Shown in pieces: positions 9,331-18,697 of a stretch of 45,055 bases of DNA. Source of the DNA: Bacteroidota bacterium (GTDB lineage Bacteria; Bacteroidota; Rhodothermia; Balneolales; Balneolaceae); contig JAAAOB010000165.1 in NCBI GenBank assembly GCA_009909035.1, forward strand, positions 1 to 45,055, given 5' to 3'. Both the position numbers and the translations under genes were made by a program. Position 1 is the stretch's first letter. Each line of letters opens with the position of its first letter. A model generated the notes under the pieces. The model saw only the letters and a program-made list of their open reading frames with translations. It had not been told where the DNA came from and did not search any database.

Positions 9331-9831
9331 TTACTCTCCGATTTTTCCCATGTTTATCACTTCCATATGGTGGATCCGGCCCTTGGTGATCTCGAAGCGA
9401 ACAGCCGTGCGATAGAGATGAAATCCCTGTTTTCCGGCGGCTCCCGGGTTTACATGAAGCATCCGGTTCAGGGATTGGTCTCTCGCAATTTTGAGAATAT
9501 GAGAATGGCCGCAGATAAACATATCCGGGGGATTGGATTCAATCTCCTTGCGAATGGGAATGCAGTACCTTCCCGGAACTCCGCCAATATGGGTCATCCA
9601 CACATCAATGCCCTCTTTTTCAAACCGCTGGTGGAGCGGGTATCTTTTCCGGATATCATCCCCGTCAATATTGCCGTAAACCCCGATGACAGGGGCAATT
9701 TGTTCCAGCTGATTCGAAATTGAGAGTGTACCAAAATCACCGGCATGCCAGATTTCATCACAACCGGAAAAATAGTCCGGTATGCGTGGATCCAAATAGT
9801 TATGAGTGTCCGATATAAGCCCTATCTTCAT
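9331..9831 (-). CDS. YfcE/MJ0936-like metallophosphoesterase
   Basis: The 166-residue protein carries the calcineurin-like two-metal site in order: D8 and H10 (ISDTH), D32 (HAGDF), N54 (GNID), H81 (MTHIGG) and the GHSH motif with H109 and H111. This matches the small YfcE family of cytosolic phosphodiesterases, whose natural substrates are mostly undefined. It lies 179 bases upstream of the Ig-like lipoprotein gene on the same strand; I see no terminator between them. The length is normal for the family. Confidence 0.92.
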   Translation of the reverse strand: MKIGLISDTHNYLDPRIPDYFSGCDEIWHAGDFGTLSISNQLEQIAPVIGVYGNIDGDDIRKRYPLHQRFEKEGIDVWMTHIGGVPGRYCIPIRKEIESNPPDMFICGHSHILKIARDQSLNRMLHVNPGAAGKQGFHLYRTAVRFEITKGRIHHMEVINMGKIGE

Positions 9832-9929
9832 GGGTCAGCCAAAATTATACTTTTCGTGATGATATGGAACCCCGGTTTGCAGTGCAATCCCATTAATTAA
9901 TTTATTAACAATCTAATATTGTTCAGTTT

Positions 9930-10958
9930 ATGTCTCTCTCGTTCAGCATTGTAATTGTATCATGGAATGGACTTCACCATCTGAAACAATTTCTTCCATC
10001 GGTTGCTGCTACAGATTATTCTGATTTTGAAATTATTATTGCGGATAACGACTCCACCGATGGTACCGCCGAGTGGGTACGCAATACCTACCGTGAGTGC
10101 AGAATTGTGACATTCGACAGCAATTACGGCTATTGCGGAGGAAACAACCGGGCTGTGCCGTATACTTCAGGCGAAATTCTGATTTTTTTAAATAATGATG
10201 CGCGTGTAGATCCTGCGTGGCTTACTCCCCTCAATGAGATATTTGTGAACGAACCGGAAACTGCTATCGTACAGCCCAAGATTCTATCTCACAATGCGCC
10301 GGATCAATTTGAGTATGCGGGGGCCGCCGGCGGGATGATTGACCGACTGGGCTACACATTTTGCAGGGGCCGCCTGTTCGACAAGGTGGAAGAAGACCAG
10401 GGACAATACGATGACAGGGCAACGATTTTCTGGGCAAGCGGAGCCGCATTTGCCATCCGCAAAGATCTGTTTCGTGAGTTTGGCGGATTTGATGAGGAAT
10501 TTGAATTTCATATGGAGGAGATTGATCTCTGCTGGCGGGCATGGAACCGCGGATACAGAACACGATTTCAGCATGAAAGCATTGTCTACCATCTTGGCGG
10601 GGGATCGCTTCCGATGGGATCACCACGTAAAGTCTACTATAACTACCGGAACAGTCTTCTCATGCTAACGAAAAATCTTCAATCGAATGTGTTTGGAAAG
10701 ATTTTTCTGCGCCTCTGTCTTGATGGAGTTGCCGGGTTAAAATCTCTTGTCGGGGGCAAACCTCGTGAAACGTTCGCCATTATTCGGGCTCATTTCGCTT
10801 TTTACAGGCGCGTACTGTCTGCTTTAAAGAAAAGAGACCGTTTTTTGACAAGAGATCCCGAAATCGATCCCCCCGTTCATCCCCGGCTGATCATCATTGA
10901 CTTCTTTATTCGCGGGTTGAAAACCTATCACGAGCTTGATTTGGATGAGAAAACCTAA
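9930..10958 (+). CDS. Family 2 glycosyltransferase (WbbL/rhamnosyltransferase-like)
   Basis: The 342-residue GT-A enzyme starts with the family 2 N-terminus (SIVIVSWNG). It has the nucleotide-sugar site DNDSTDGT (39-46), a metal-binding NND in place of DxD (IFLNNDARVDP, 88-90), and the EEIDLCWRAWNRGY stretch typical of GT_2_like_c enzymes such as rhamnosyltransferases. The C-terminal 90 residues are basic and amphipathic, suggesting membrane association. It probably adds a sugar to a surface polysaccharide or glycolipid. It sits directly before the carotenoid genes on the same strand, 182 bases away, so transfer of sugar to a carotenoid is conceivable but not supported by motif. Confidence 0.9.
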   Translation: MSLSFSIVIVSWNGLHHLKQFLPSVAATDYSDFEIIIADNDSTDGTAEWVRNTYRECRIVTFDSNYGYCGGNNRAVPYTSGEILIFLNNDARVDPAWLTPLNEIFVNEPETAIVQPKILSHNAPDQFEYAGAAGGMIDRLGYTFCRGRLFDKVEEDQGQYDDRATIFWASGAAFAIRKDLFREFGGFDEEFEFHMEEIDLCWRAWNRGYRTRFQHESIVYHLGGGSLPMGSPRKVYYNYRNSLLMLTKNLQSNVFGKIFLRLCLDGVAGLKSLVGGKPRETFAIIRAHFAFYRRVLSALKKRDRFLTRDPEIDPPVHPRLIIIDFFIRGLKTYHELDLDEKT

Positions 10959-11140
10959 ATCTTCCCTCAGTGATGCATATCGGACATGTGGAATGTAGGT
11001 CAATCATCTGTCGATTCTCGGTTTAAAACAAGAAATGCACACCCTATCATTTTTTCAAAAATGGAATTTTTACAGGTCATCTCTCTGTTAAAAGCTCGAA
11101 CAACGTTTTAATCATCAAACCGGCTATCAGGGATTTGCCA

Positions 11141-12319
11141 ATGACTACTTCTTCCCATTACGACATTATCATCGCCGGTGCGGGTGCATCAGGGCTGAGT
11201 CTTATATGGTATCTACTGCAGTCTGAGGTCATGCGAGAAAAAAGGATCTTGTTGTTAGATCTATCACTTGAACCCACAGATGCTAAAACATGGTGTTTCT
11301 GGGAAGATGCTGAACTGCCTGAGAAAGATCTTATCTATCACACGTGGAACACGCTGGAAGTCAGAGCGTATGATAATATCTATTCTGAAGAGCTACAGCG
11401 TTACCGCTATATGTGTATGCGCAGCCTCGACTTCACGCGGTCTATTCTGAAAATGGCCCATGATCACGATTCCATTACCTGTATGGAAGCGGCTGTGAAA
11501 TCGTTCGGCTCCGACAACGGCCGGGGAGTTGTTCACACCGATAGGGGAAGTTTTTTCGCCGACTGGGTGTTTCAAAGTGCATTAAAACCTGCAAATTTTG
11601 ACGATCAGCCGGTTGATGTAAGCCTGAAACAGCACTTCATGGGAATGGAAATCGAGGTAAACGAACCGATATTTGACCCTAACAAAGTTATGCTCATGGA
11701 TTTTGACACATCTCAAAAACATGGCGTCACATTTTTTTATGTTCTGCCTTTTTCAAAAACGAAAGCACTCGTCGAATATACTTTTTTTACTGAGCAGACA
11801 CTCACAGAACAAGAATATATTGCAGGGATCAAAAGCTATCTTAAAAACCGCTACGACCTCGGGGATGGATGTTATACCACCGCTCGGACTGAAATAGGTT
11901 CAATACCAATGGAAGATCGCCGCTACCCCGCATGGTACACTGACCGTGTGATGAACATCGGAACCGTGGGTGGACTTACCAAACCTTCAACCGGGTATAC
12001 CTTTACACGGATTCATCGTCACTGCAAGTCTATTGTGGAGGCGCTGGAAACGGGAGCCCGACCACCGGTATCCAACCGCTCGAGCTACCGCTTCAGGGTG
12101 TACGACATCATGCTTCTCTACCTTCTTGAAGCAGATCCGGCCATCTGCAAACAAATATTTCACGACCTTTTTAAACGAAATAGTTTCGATAAAATCCTTC
12201 AATTTTTGGAGGAGGATACCCATCCCGGCCATGAAATCTCTATCTTTGCATCGCTGCCATACACCCCGTTTTTCAAGGCAATCTACAAAATGAAACATCG
12301 CATAGTAACCGGAGCCTGA
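11141..12319 (+). CDS. crtY: Lycopene beta-cyclase (CrtY/CrtL-type flavoprotein)
   Basis: I start at the ATG at 11141 (392 residues); a TTG at 11135 in the same frame is less likely. The N-terminus has the dinucleotide-binding fold IIAGAGASGLS. It is followed by the cyclase-type features LDLSLEPTDAKTWCFWE, a mid-protein FFYVLPFSKTKALVEYTFF and GSIPMED, and a C-terminal GTVGGLTKPSTGYTF. These mark the lycopene cyclase family, which folds the psi ends of lycopene into beta rings to form beta-carotene at the membrane, using reduced FAD. The stop codon shares one base with the next start (TGATG), so it is coupled to blh, whose substrate it makes. Confidence 0.93.
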   Translation: MTTSSHYDIIIAGAGASGLSLIWYLLQSEVMREKRILLLDLSLEPTDAKTWCFWEDAELPEKDLIYHTWNTLEVRAYDNIYSEELQRYRYMCMRSLDFTRSILKMAHDHDSITCMEAAVKSFGSDNGRGVVHTDRGSFFADWVFQSALKPANFDDQPVDVSLKQHFMGMEIEVNEPIFDPNKVMLMDFDTSQKHGVTFFYVLPFSKTKALVEYTFFTEQTLTEQEYIAGIKSYLKNRYDLGDGCYTTARTEIGSIPMEDRRYPAWYTDRVMNIGTVGGLTKPSTGYTFTRIHRHCKSIVEALETGARPPVSNRSSYRFRVYDIMLLYLLEADPAICKQIFHDLFKRNSFDKILQFLEEDTHPGHEISIFASLPYTPFFKAIYKMKHRIVTGA

Positions 12320-13248
12320 TGCGCCATTCGAATCGATACCTGAATCTTCTCATCGTCGTTTCAAGTATACTGTTTATGGGCCTGTCGTTCCTTGCGCCTG
12401 TTTACGCCGATGAACTGGCTTTATGGGTTGTATTGGCCTCCGTTTTTGCGATTGGTATTCCACACGGTGCCATTGATCATGTGATGGCGGCTGAACTCTA
12501 CAACCTGAACCAGACACTGAAAGATCACCTCCTGTTTTACGCAAGCTATCTCCTGGTGATGATCGTTGTGGGGGCGCTTTGGATCGTTCTTCCGGTGGGC
12601 GGAATGGTTTTTTTCCTGGCCATATCAATTTACCATTTTGGTCAGGCAGACATGGAAGATTTTACGACTTCCGCCTGCCCCGCCAAACGGCTGCTATATC
12701 TGAATCGCGGCCTGTTAATTATTGGGCTGATCGTTTTTTCCGATCACACAGTAACCTATCCAATCATGGCCGATGCAATGCAGCTTTCGGCTGATCAGTT
12801 TTCGGCTTTCATGCCGCCCCCCGCTGCTTCCATTCTACTGATTACTGGCATCTACCTGATGCTATCACTGCTTGCAATTGCTGCGGGCTGGGTCCACCGG
12901 CCGTTAATATACCTGTCCGACAGCACACTGCTTGCTTCGCTTCTCTACGTAACCGGTCCGCTGATCGGTTTTGCGATCTATTTTGCACTGTGGCATTCAG
13001 CAGGTCACATCAATGAAATGCGTCATTTTTTTAAATCTCGCGGCGCATCGTTATCCGTCGCAGAATTTTATATGAAGGCACTACCATTTACACTTGTATC
13101 CCTTGCCGGTCTGGGGTTGCTGGCCGGAATCAACATCTTTCTCGATATGGAAAATCAGTTTCTTACACTGATGTTCATTCTTATTAGTGTGTTAACGTTG
13201 CCCCATATGCTAATCGTTGAACGTATGTATAATGAAAAGAGAGTTTAG
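12319..13248 (+). CDS. blh: Brp/Blh-type beta-carotene 15,15'-dioxygenase (retinal-forming)
   Basis: The 309-residue integral membrane protein has about eight hydrophobic helices. The conserved histidines proposed to bind iron are visible: H49 and H54 (GIPHGAIDH), H106 (YHFGQAD), H226 and H230 (LWHSAGH), and H296 (TLPHM). Blh cleaves beta-carotene at its central double bond into two molecules of retinal, the chromophore of microbial rhodopsins. The gene overlaps the lycopene cyclase stop by one base, forming a tight lycopene-to-retinal pair. No rhodopsin gene is in the window. Confidence is high from the motifs and the context together. Confidence 0.93.
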   Translation: MRHSNRYLNLLIVVSSILFMGLSFLAPVYADELALWVVLASVFAIGIPHGAIDHVMAAELYNLNQTLKDHLLFYASYLLVMIVVGALWIVLPVGGMVFFLAISIYHFGQADMEDFTTSACPAKRLLYLNRGLLIIGLIVFSDHTVTYPIMADAMQLSADQFSAFMPPPAASILLITGIYLMLSLLAIAAGWVHRPLIYLSDSTLLASLLYVTGPLIGFAIYFALWHSAGHINEMRHFFKSRGASLSVAEFYMKALPFTLVSLAGLGLLAGINIFLDMENQFLTLMFILISVLTLPHMLIVERMYNEKRV

Positions 13249-13299
13249 ATTAGAAAAGCACTAAAATAAACTTTGTGCTGTTATTTTTATGTATGTAGA

Positions 13300-16200
13300 A
13301 TGACTACGTTATCACTTCATGATGCAATGATCAGCAGAACCTGTTTATTCACTTTTCCAGATACATGGTGTGCGAGAGCTGCCGCTGTGTCTGTTTGTCT
13401 GCTTTTTGTGCTATCATTTATCGCGATCTTACCTGGAAAATCTTTGTCCCAGAGTATATCGGGGCGGGTGGTTGATGCATCAACCGGAGATCCCCTTCCG
13501 TCGGCTAATATCTATCTATCCAATACTACCTACGGTACATCCAGCGGTCCGGATGGAGAATTTAACATGCAAAATCTTGAACCGGGCCAGTACCAGATTG
13601 TGCTGCGGTTTATTGGATATGAAGAATCTGTGCGGCCGGTCGAAGTGCTTCCGGCTACACGAATGGAGCTCGGCGAAATTCCCCTGAAACCAAATCCGCT
13701 GCAGCTCGATGAGGTTGAAATTGTTTCAGAACGGGAATCGGACTGGCAGCAAAACCTGGAAACCTTTACAACCGTTTTCCTTGGCAGTTCCTCACACGCC
13801 GGGCATACGGAAATACTGAACCCAGAAATTCTCCATTTTCCTGAAACCGGGGATAAGAATGTTTTATCAGCAACGGCCGACGAACCGATTCATATTCTAA
13901 ACCGGTCTCTTGGCTACGAGCTTTGGATCTCCCTTCGCTCGTTCAGCTGGAATGTGAAAGAGCGTACGGGCGAGTTCTATTTCACATCCCGAATGCAAGA
14001 GCTATCACCCGGTCAGTATCCCAAAATGGCATCCGATTGGCGAAAAAACAGGAGAGAGGTCTACCTTGGGTCTTTTCGGCACTTCCTGGACCTGCTGACC
14101 GAGGGACGCGAGACGGAGGAATTTTCATTTAAAAATGGACGCCTAAAAAGGGTCTACCCCGGCAGCAGCAATGAGTTGAACGCATTCACTGAACGTCGGT
14201 ACCGCGCATATATACTCGATACCGGCAGAAGGAACAAGCCGCTGGAAGTGGGTTACAAAACGAATTCCCCATCGCAGATCGAGACCCGGGAAGAAAATCT
14301 GCTGCTTGTTGACCACAACGGAAATTTGCGAAACCCCAAAAATATTATTCTTTCCGGGTATTGGAGCGAGAACCGTATTGCCGATCTTCTTCCTCTCAAC
14401 TACACTCTTCCTGACACCCAAGATCTGGCGAACTCGTCAGGTGGTCTTCAGCCCGATAAAAAACTGGATCCTAAGGCTTACCCCCATCTTGATCCCTCCA
14501 TGCTCGCGTATGCAAAAACAGCCACTGAGCTTATCAACAGCGGTGAGATTTCCCCCTCGATTGATTCCTTTCCACTGGCACGAACCTATTTGATGATTAC
14601 AGCTGTGGAAAACAGGAAAGATCGATTTGAAAGTGCGTTCAAAGCGTACCTGCGATCGCTGACATCACTTCAACCCGATAAAGAGACTATCAGGGCACTC
14701 AGGCATGAGCTTCTGTCCGCAGAGCCAATCATTCCCGAACACCGGTTCCAAAAGCTGGAAACTCTGCTGCACTCAGCGCCTGAAACCTTTGCCGCAGAAT
14801 TCACCGCGTTTATCCGGGAACTTGATCCAACTCCCGCATTACATTCAAACGAACGCCTGATTGAACATTACCAAAGAGTCTATCACGCAAGAAAACACTA
14901 CTCAAACCCTGAACAGGAGAAAGGATTTGACGCACGGGGCCGGATATATATAAAATACGGCGAACCAGATTTTATTTTTGATAAGCCGTTTACCATCAAC
15001 CGTGGTGATCTCTATGCATTTGTATCCGAATTTCAGTTCATTGTCGAAAACAGAGAAGAAACCACCTACTCGTCTGTACTCTCCGGAACCAACAACAATC
15101 GGCAATCGGTAAAACTTTCCGATGGATCCGGAAGAAGTTCACAGTCGCAAGCGTACGTAATCGTTGATGAAATAGAGCGGATGCTCTCCTATATCCCGTT
15201 CGGCAGCAGTCTCAGGTTTTGGATCTACGAAGACATACGAAGCGAAGGCAGCGACAACACACTGTTTTACTTCAGTGAAGAGTGGGATGGGGTCTTTAAA
15301 GAGTTATCCACACTTGAGGACTGGATTTCCCCCTCGCTCTTTTTATCGCGCTCCGCCATGAGCAGCGCAAACTTTGCTCCTGCGCTTGCACTGCAATACA
15401 TCACCTACCAGCGTCTTAAATATTATGATCGCCGGATCATGAAACGGTACGACGATATGGAGGCTAAAATATTTAATAACGCGGTTAATCGTTCCGATGC
15501 ACACTTAAAACAGCTATCCAGAGAGATTCGCACTCGCCATCAAATGAATACATTTAAGCATCACGCATCCGCTCAGATTGAAAAATCGGCTGAGCTCCTG
15601 AAAGTAAACCGCATCCCTCTTCGTGTGTATCAGTACAGAATGATGAACGAAAGCGGGGAGCGGGTTTGGGCCACATTCCTCAAAAGCCGGCCGATGGCAG
15701 CCTTCCTGGACGACCTGACACGTAACCAGGAACTGATGATCAACGAACGGTGGCAAGAGGAGAGGATGATGAATGAAATTTCGCGCTGGTACACCCTCCG
15801 GAAAGGAGTAGAACTTACAGGACCCGATAAGAGTGTGAAGGGGCGGATTTCTGGGTCTTCAGCCCTGATTTTAGATGGTGTTCGTGAAGATGCTCCATCG
15901 TTATTCGCCATGGATGTACCCCATTCTGACAATTCATTGAACCAGAACTTTTATGCCTACCTGAAAAATACTCATCCCGCCAGCAGCCCGGAACATCAAA
16001 CGGTCTACCCAACCGATCTGAGGGGAATTGGAACTGTATCAAGACCGCAAGGCGAGCATTTTAACCTCGAAGATAAATCTATTCTGGTAAGTGACATATT
16101 GATTGGCCACACCCGTTTAGATGATGATTCGAATACTCGCTTTCCATTTGTTATCAGCCACGAAAAGAAGATTCCTGAAGGGAGCAATGTAAATCTCCAT

Positions 16201-16503
16201 TTTGAGGTCTACAGGCTGGAGGTAAACAATAGCGGAACAGCACATTTCCGGGTAGACTACGATATCATACGGGATGGACGAAACCTCGAGGATCCGAGCA
16301 CCTCCTCAGGCCGCCTGGATTTTACTACAGACGATACCCGTTTTTCGGAGAGTCTTGAGCTTAAGGATCTGAAGCTCGAAACCGGTACTTATACACTCAA
16401 GTTTTCCGTGTCAGATCTCGTTGGCGAAGGCACTTCAGAGCAAGAGATTCGTTTTGAGATTGTTGAAAAAGACCGCCTGTTTCAAGACATTCAGAAAAAG
16501 TAA
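13300..16503 (+). CDS. Secreted two-module protein: CarboxypepD_reg-like domain plus GWxTD-like domain
   Basis: The protein is about 1067 residues from the ATG at 13300; an ATG at 13327 is also possible, and the upstream TTG at 13273 is unlikely. A signal peptide ends near KSLSQS. A CarboxypepD_reg-like beta domain follows (SGRVVDASTGDPLPSANIYL to FIGYEES). Next is a region seen in Bacteroidota proteins with that domain, with phrases like VFLGSSSHAGHTEILNPEIL and RREVYLGSFRHFLDLL. From about residue 500 the protein switches to a GWxTD-like domain, whose hallmark reads GFDARGRIYIKYGEPD, so the W and TD of the name are replaced. It ends with a beta-sandwich-like region. The protein is probably periplasmic or outer-membrane associated. 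Its role is unknown. It lies between blh and crtB and ends three bases before the convergent crtB stop. Confidence 0.82.
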   Translation: MTTLSLHDAMISRTCLFTFPDTWCARAAAVSVCLLFVLSFIAILPGKSLSQSISGRVVDASTGDPLPSANIYLSNTTYGTSSGPDGEFNMQNLEPGQYQIVLRFIGYEESVRPVEVLPATRMELGEIPLKPNPLQLDEVEIVSERESDWQQNLETFTTVFLGSSSHAGHTEILNPEILHFPETGDKNVLSATADEPIHILNRSLGYELWISLRSFSWNVKERTGEFYFTSRMQELSPGQYPKMASDWRKNRREVYLGSFRHFLDLLTEGRETEEFSFKNGRLKRVYPGSSNELNAFTERRYRAYILDTGRRNKPLEVGYKTNSPSQIETREENLLLVDHNGNLRNPKNIILSGYWSENRIADLLPLNYTLPDTQDLANSSGGLQPDKKLDPKAYPHLDPSMLAYAKTATELINSGEISPSIDSFPLARTYLMITAVENRKDRFESAFKAYLRSLTSLQPDKETIRALRHELLSAEPIIPEHRFQKLETLLHSAPETFAAEFTAFIRELDPTPALHSNERLIEHYQRVYHARKHYSNPEQEKGFDARGRIYIKYGEPDFIFDKPFTINRGDLYAFVSEFQFIVENREETTYSSVLSGTNNNRQSVKLSDGSGRSSQSQAYVIVDEIERMLSYIPFGSSLRFWIYEDIRSEGSDNTLFYFSEEWDGVFKELSTLEDWISPSLFLSRSAMSSANFAPALALQYITYQRLKYYDRRIMKRYDDMEAKIFNNAVNRSDAHLKQLSREIRTRHQMNTFKHHASAQIEKSAELLKVNRIPLRVYQYRMMNESGERVWATFLKSRPMAAFLDDLTRNQELMINERWQEERMMNEISRWYTLRKGVELTGPDKSVKGRISGSSALILDGVREDAPSLFAMDVPHSDNSLNQNFYAYLKNTHPASSPEHQTVYPTDLRGIGTVSRPQGEHFNLEDKSILVSDILIGHTRLDDDSNTRFPFVISHEKKIPEGSNVNLHFEVYRLEVNNSGTAHFRVDYDIIRDGRNLEDPSTSSGRLDFTTDDTRFSESLELKDLKLETGTYTLKFSVSDLVGEGTSEQEIRFEIVEKDRLFQDIQKK

Positions 16504-16506
16504 GTC

Positions 16507-17481
16507 CTACGCACCTGTTTTTAAATTGTATACCACTTTTGGCAGGATATAAAATTTTTCAGTTGAATTTAAGTGCGCCCGCTGATCAAAAACGTTATAC
16601 TGATTCTCTTCAATTTTATCCAAAATACGGCTGTAGTTCTCCCTTGCAAGGAGTACAGGCAGCCGGCTATCTTTTTCGAGTAATTCAACTCCATCATCCG
16701 CTTGATTGTAGTATTGCCTCGCCCGTTCTATTTGAAATTTCATAAACTTCACGAATTCGGGTGTCCGCTCTCTTTGTTTAAGGGAGCCAAGGTTCACATT
16801 AAATCCCTTCAGTTCTGTGTGTGGCAGGTAGATACGATCCCGGGCCAAATCTTCTCCCACATCCCGCAATATATTTGTAAGCTGCATCGCGATGCCCAGG
16901 TCCACGGCGTGTGTAAGGGCTTTTGTATCTTCGTAGCCAAACACTTCGCTTGTCATCAACCCCACCACGGAAGCCACTTTGTAGGAGTAGTCATATAGCT
17001 CCTCGAACGTCTCGTACCTGCTTTTGGTCAGATCCATTTTAACTCCCTCAAGCAGGAGAAGCGGCAGATCCAGGGAGATATCAAACCGTTTCAGCGTATC
17101 AGAAAAAGCCACTAAAATCGGGTCGTTTTGAGCCACTCCCCTGTAGCTGTCGATTAAATTCTCTTTAAAAGCCTCAAGGCGTTCGAAAATTTCAAGATGG
17201 CTTATTTCCTGATTGTAGATCAGATCCTCAGCTTCATCAACCAGGTCATCCACGTAGCGGCATAAGCCATAAATAGCAAAAATACTGCGTTGCTTATGGT
17301 TGGGTAAGAAGCGCGTAGCCATGTAGAAAGTTTTGGCATGCACCTTGGTAATCGCTCGGCAATGAGCGTACGCTTTCTGCAGCTCTTTGTCTTCGAGCTC
17401 TTCAATTACACCTTTATGAAAATTGGTTCTTTCGTAAAAAGGCCTGAAGAGTGATATTGGTAATCTCAGAAGGTTATTCAT
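16507..17481 (-). CDS. crtB: Phytoene synthase
   Basis: The 324-residue all-helical trans-isoprenyl synthase has both aspartate-rich motifs: DDLVDE at 78-83 (ICRYVDDLVDEAED is the usual setting) and NILRDVGED around 203-211, followed by RDRIYLP. It condenses two geranylgeranyl diphosphates into phytoene, the first committed step of carotenoid synthesis. It supplies the pathway to which the nearby crtY and blh belong, but lies on the opposite strand behind the GWxTD-like gene. No crtI desaturase accompanies it here. Squalene synthases share the fold; the NILRDVGEDLARDRIYLP wording and the carotenoid context favour phytoene synthase. Confidence 0.92.
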   Translation of the reverse strand: MNNLLRLPISLFRPFYERTNFHKGVIEELEDKELQKAYAHCRAITKVHAKTFYMATRFLPNHKQRSIFAIYGLCRYVDDLVDEAEDLIYNQEISHLEIFERLEAFKENLIDSYRGVAQNDPILVAFSDTLKRFDISLDLPLLLLEGVKMDLTKSRYETFEELYDYSYKVASVVGLMTSEVFGYEDTKALTHAVDLGIAMQLTNILRDVGEDLARDRIYLPHTELKGFNVNLGSLKQRERTPEFVKFMKFQIERARQYYNQADDGVELLEKDSRLPVLLARENYSRILDKIEENQYNVFDQRAHLNSTEKFYILPKVVYNLKTGA

Positions 17482-17648
17482 ACATCTTTGATAGCGGTTC
17501 GGCGTCGTAGAGAATCAGGTATCAAGTAGTATTAGAATGATAGAAAAAGTACGAATCGTTCCTTAACAAATAATTAAAGTATCTATGTTGCAATAATTTC
17601 ATTATTTTTTGTAATTCTGTAAACAAGATGTTCTAACCCTCGCAACTG

Positions 17649-17660
17649 AACTTTAAAGTT
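17649..17660. promoter_or_regulatory. Perfect 12-bp palindrome in the lacI-family gene leader
   Basis: AACTTTAAAGTT reads the same on both strands and ends 15 bases before the start codon of the LacI-family regulator. LacI-type dimers bind palindromes of this order of length, often autoregulating. It lacks the central CG common in LacI-family operators, and the region is AT-rich, so chance is a real alternative. Confidence 0.3.
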
Positions 17661-17675
17661 TTAGCACAAAACGCA

Positions 17676-18692
17676 ATGGCACCTCAAAAAAAAATCACAA
17701 TTTACCAGGTAGCACAACGAGCCGGTGTCGCCATATCAACCGTTTCAAGAGTTCTGAATAATTCTCCCAATGTATCGCAGGCCACAAAAGATAAGGTAGA
17801 CCAGGCAATTAAAGAGTTAAACTTCAGGCCACAGGTCTCCGCCCGGAAGCTGGCCAGCCGTAAACCTCAGATGCTGGCTATTGCCGTACCATCATTTACC
17901 ACACCTTACTACAACGAAGTTCTAAAAGGAGTAAAAGATGAGATCGGCGATCTGGATCTCGATATCGTGATTTACAATACCGGGTCAAAAAATCCTGAAG
18001 AGGGAATCGAGAATTTTTTCAATCGTGGAACCGCTGACACGGTCATTACGATTAGCATTGATATTAATGATGATGTGCACCAGAAACTTCAATCATCCGA
18101 AATTCCCATTGTTTTGATTGGAAGCAGCCACCCGATGTATAATTTTTACGAGCTGAATAATCAACTGGGAGGCTCCATCGCCGGTGAACACTTAATTGAA
18201 CAGGGGTTCAAAACCCTGGGTATGATCCTGCCCGCCATCAACACCAAAACTTCGCTTCTTCGCTACAACGGGTTTATCAATGCCATGAAAAAGCATGATA
18301 TCCCCGTAGATGAGAAGTTTTTTGTGCGTGGCGAAAGTAAAAAACATGCCGGTTTTACGGAAGAAGCCGGCTTCGAAGCGATCTACGAGTACGAAAAAAT
18401 GGGGGAATACCCTGAGGCTATCTTCTGTTCGAACGACACGCAGGCGATTGGTGCTTATCATGCCATCTCAAAACTGGGCCTTCGAATACCTGAAGATATC
18501 GCCATTATGGGCTACGATAACATCAAATTTACGAAGTACCTGGATCTTACCACCGTGGATCAAAAAATGTATAGTGTCGGCGTTGAAGCAACAAAGCGTC
18601 TTGCACAAATTATACGCAATAACGACCAGCACAAAGTCCAGAAAACGATTGATCCGGTTCTTATTCCCCGCGGATCAACAAAACGGGTTTAA
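17676..18692 (+). CDS. LacI-family transcriptional regulator
   Basis: The 338-residue protein has the LacI helix-turn-helix at about 8-28 (TIYQVAQRAGVAISTVSRVLN) and the hinge helix (SARKLASRKP). A periplasmic-binding-protein-like effector domain starts at MLAIAVPSF and carries the family phrases AIFCSNDTQAIGAYHA and PEDIAIMGYDN. Such proteins are sugar- or nucleotide-responsive repressors or activators. It is divergent from crtB, with a 194-base intergenic region, and lies five bases before purC, so it likely shares a transcript with purC. PurR of gammaproteobacteria belongs to the same family, but nothing in the effector domain lets me claim purine binding here. Confidence 0.93.
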   Translation: MAPQKKITIYQVAQRAGVAISTVSRVLNNSPNVSQATKDKVDQAIKELNFRPQVSARKLASRKPQMLAIAVPSFTTPYYNEVLKGVKDEIGDLDLDIVIYNTGSKNPEEGIENFFNRGTADTVITISIDINDDVHQKLQSSEIPIVLIGSSHPMYNFYELNNQLGGSIAGEHLIEQGFKTLGMILPAINTKTSLLRYNGFINAMKKHDIPVDEKFFVRGESKKHAGFTEEAGFEAIYEYEKMGEYPEAIFCSNDTQAIGAYHAISKLGLRIPEDIAIMGYDNIKFTKYLDLTTVDQKMYSVGVEATKRLAQIIRNNDQHKVQKTIDPVLIPRGSTKRV

Positions 18693-18697
18693 ACAGA

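Noticed and set aside
11048-11063. CATTTTTTCAAAAATG inverted repeat upstream of crtY
   Set aside because: The stem is almost wholly A-T with a tiny loop; not a credible terminator or operator.
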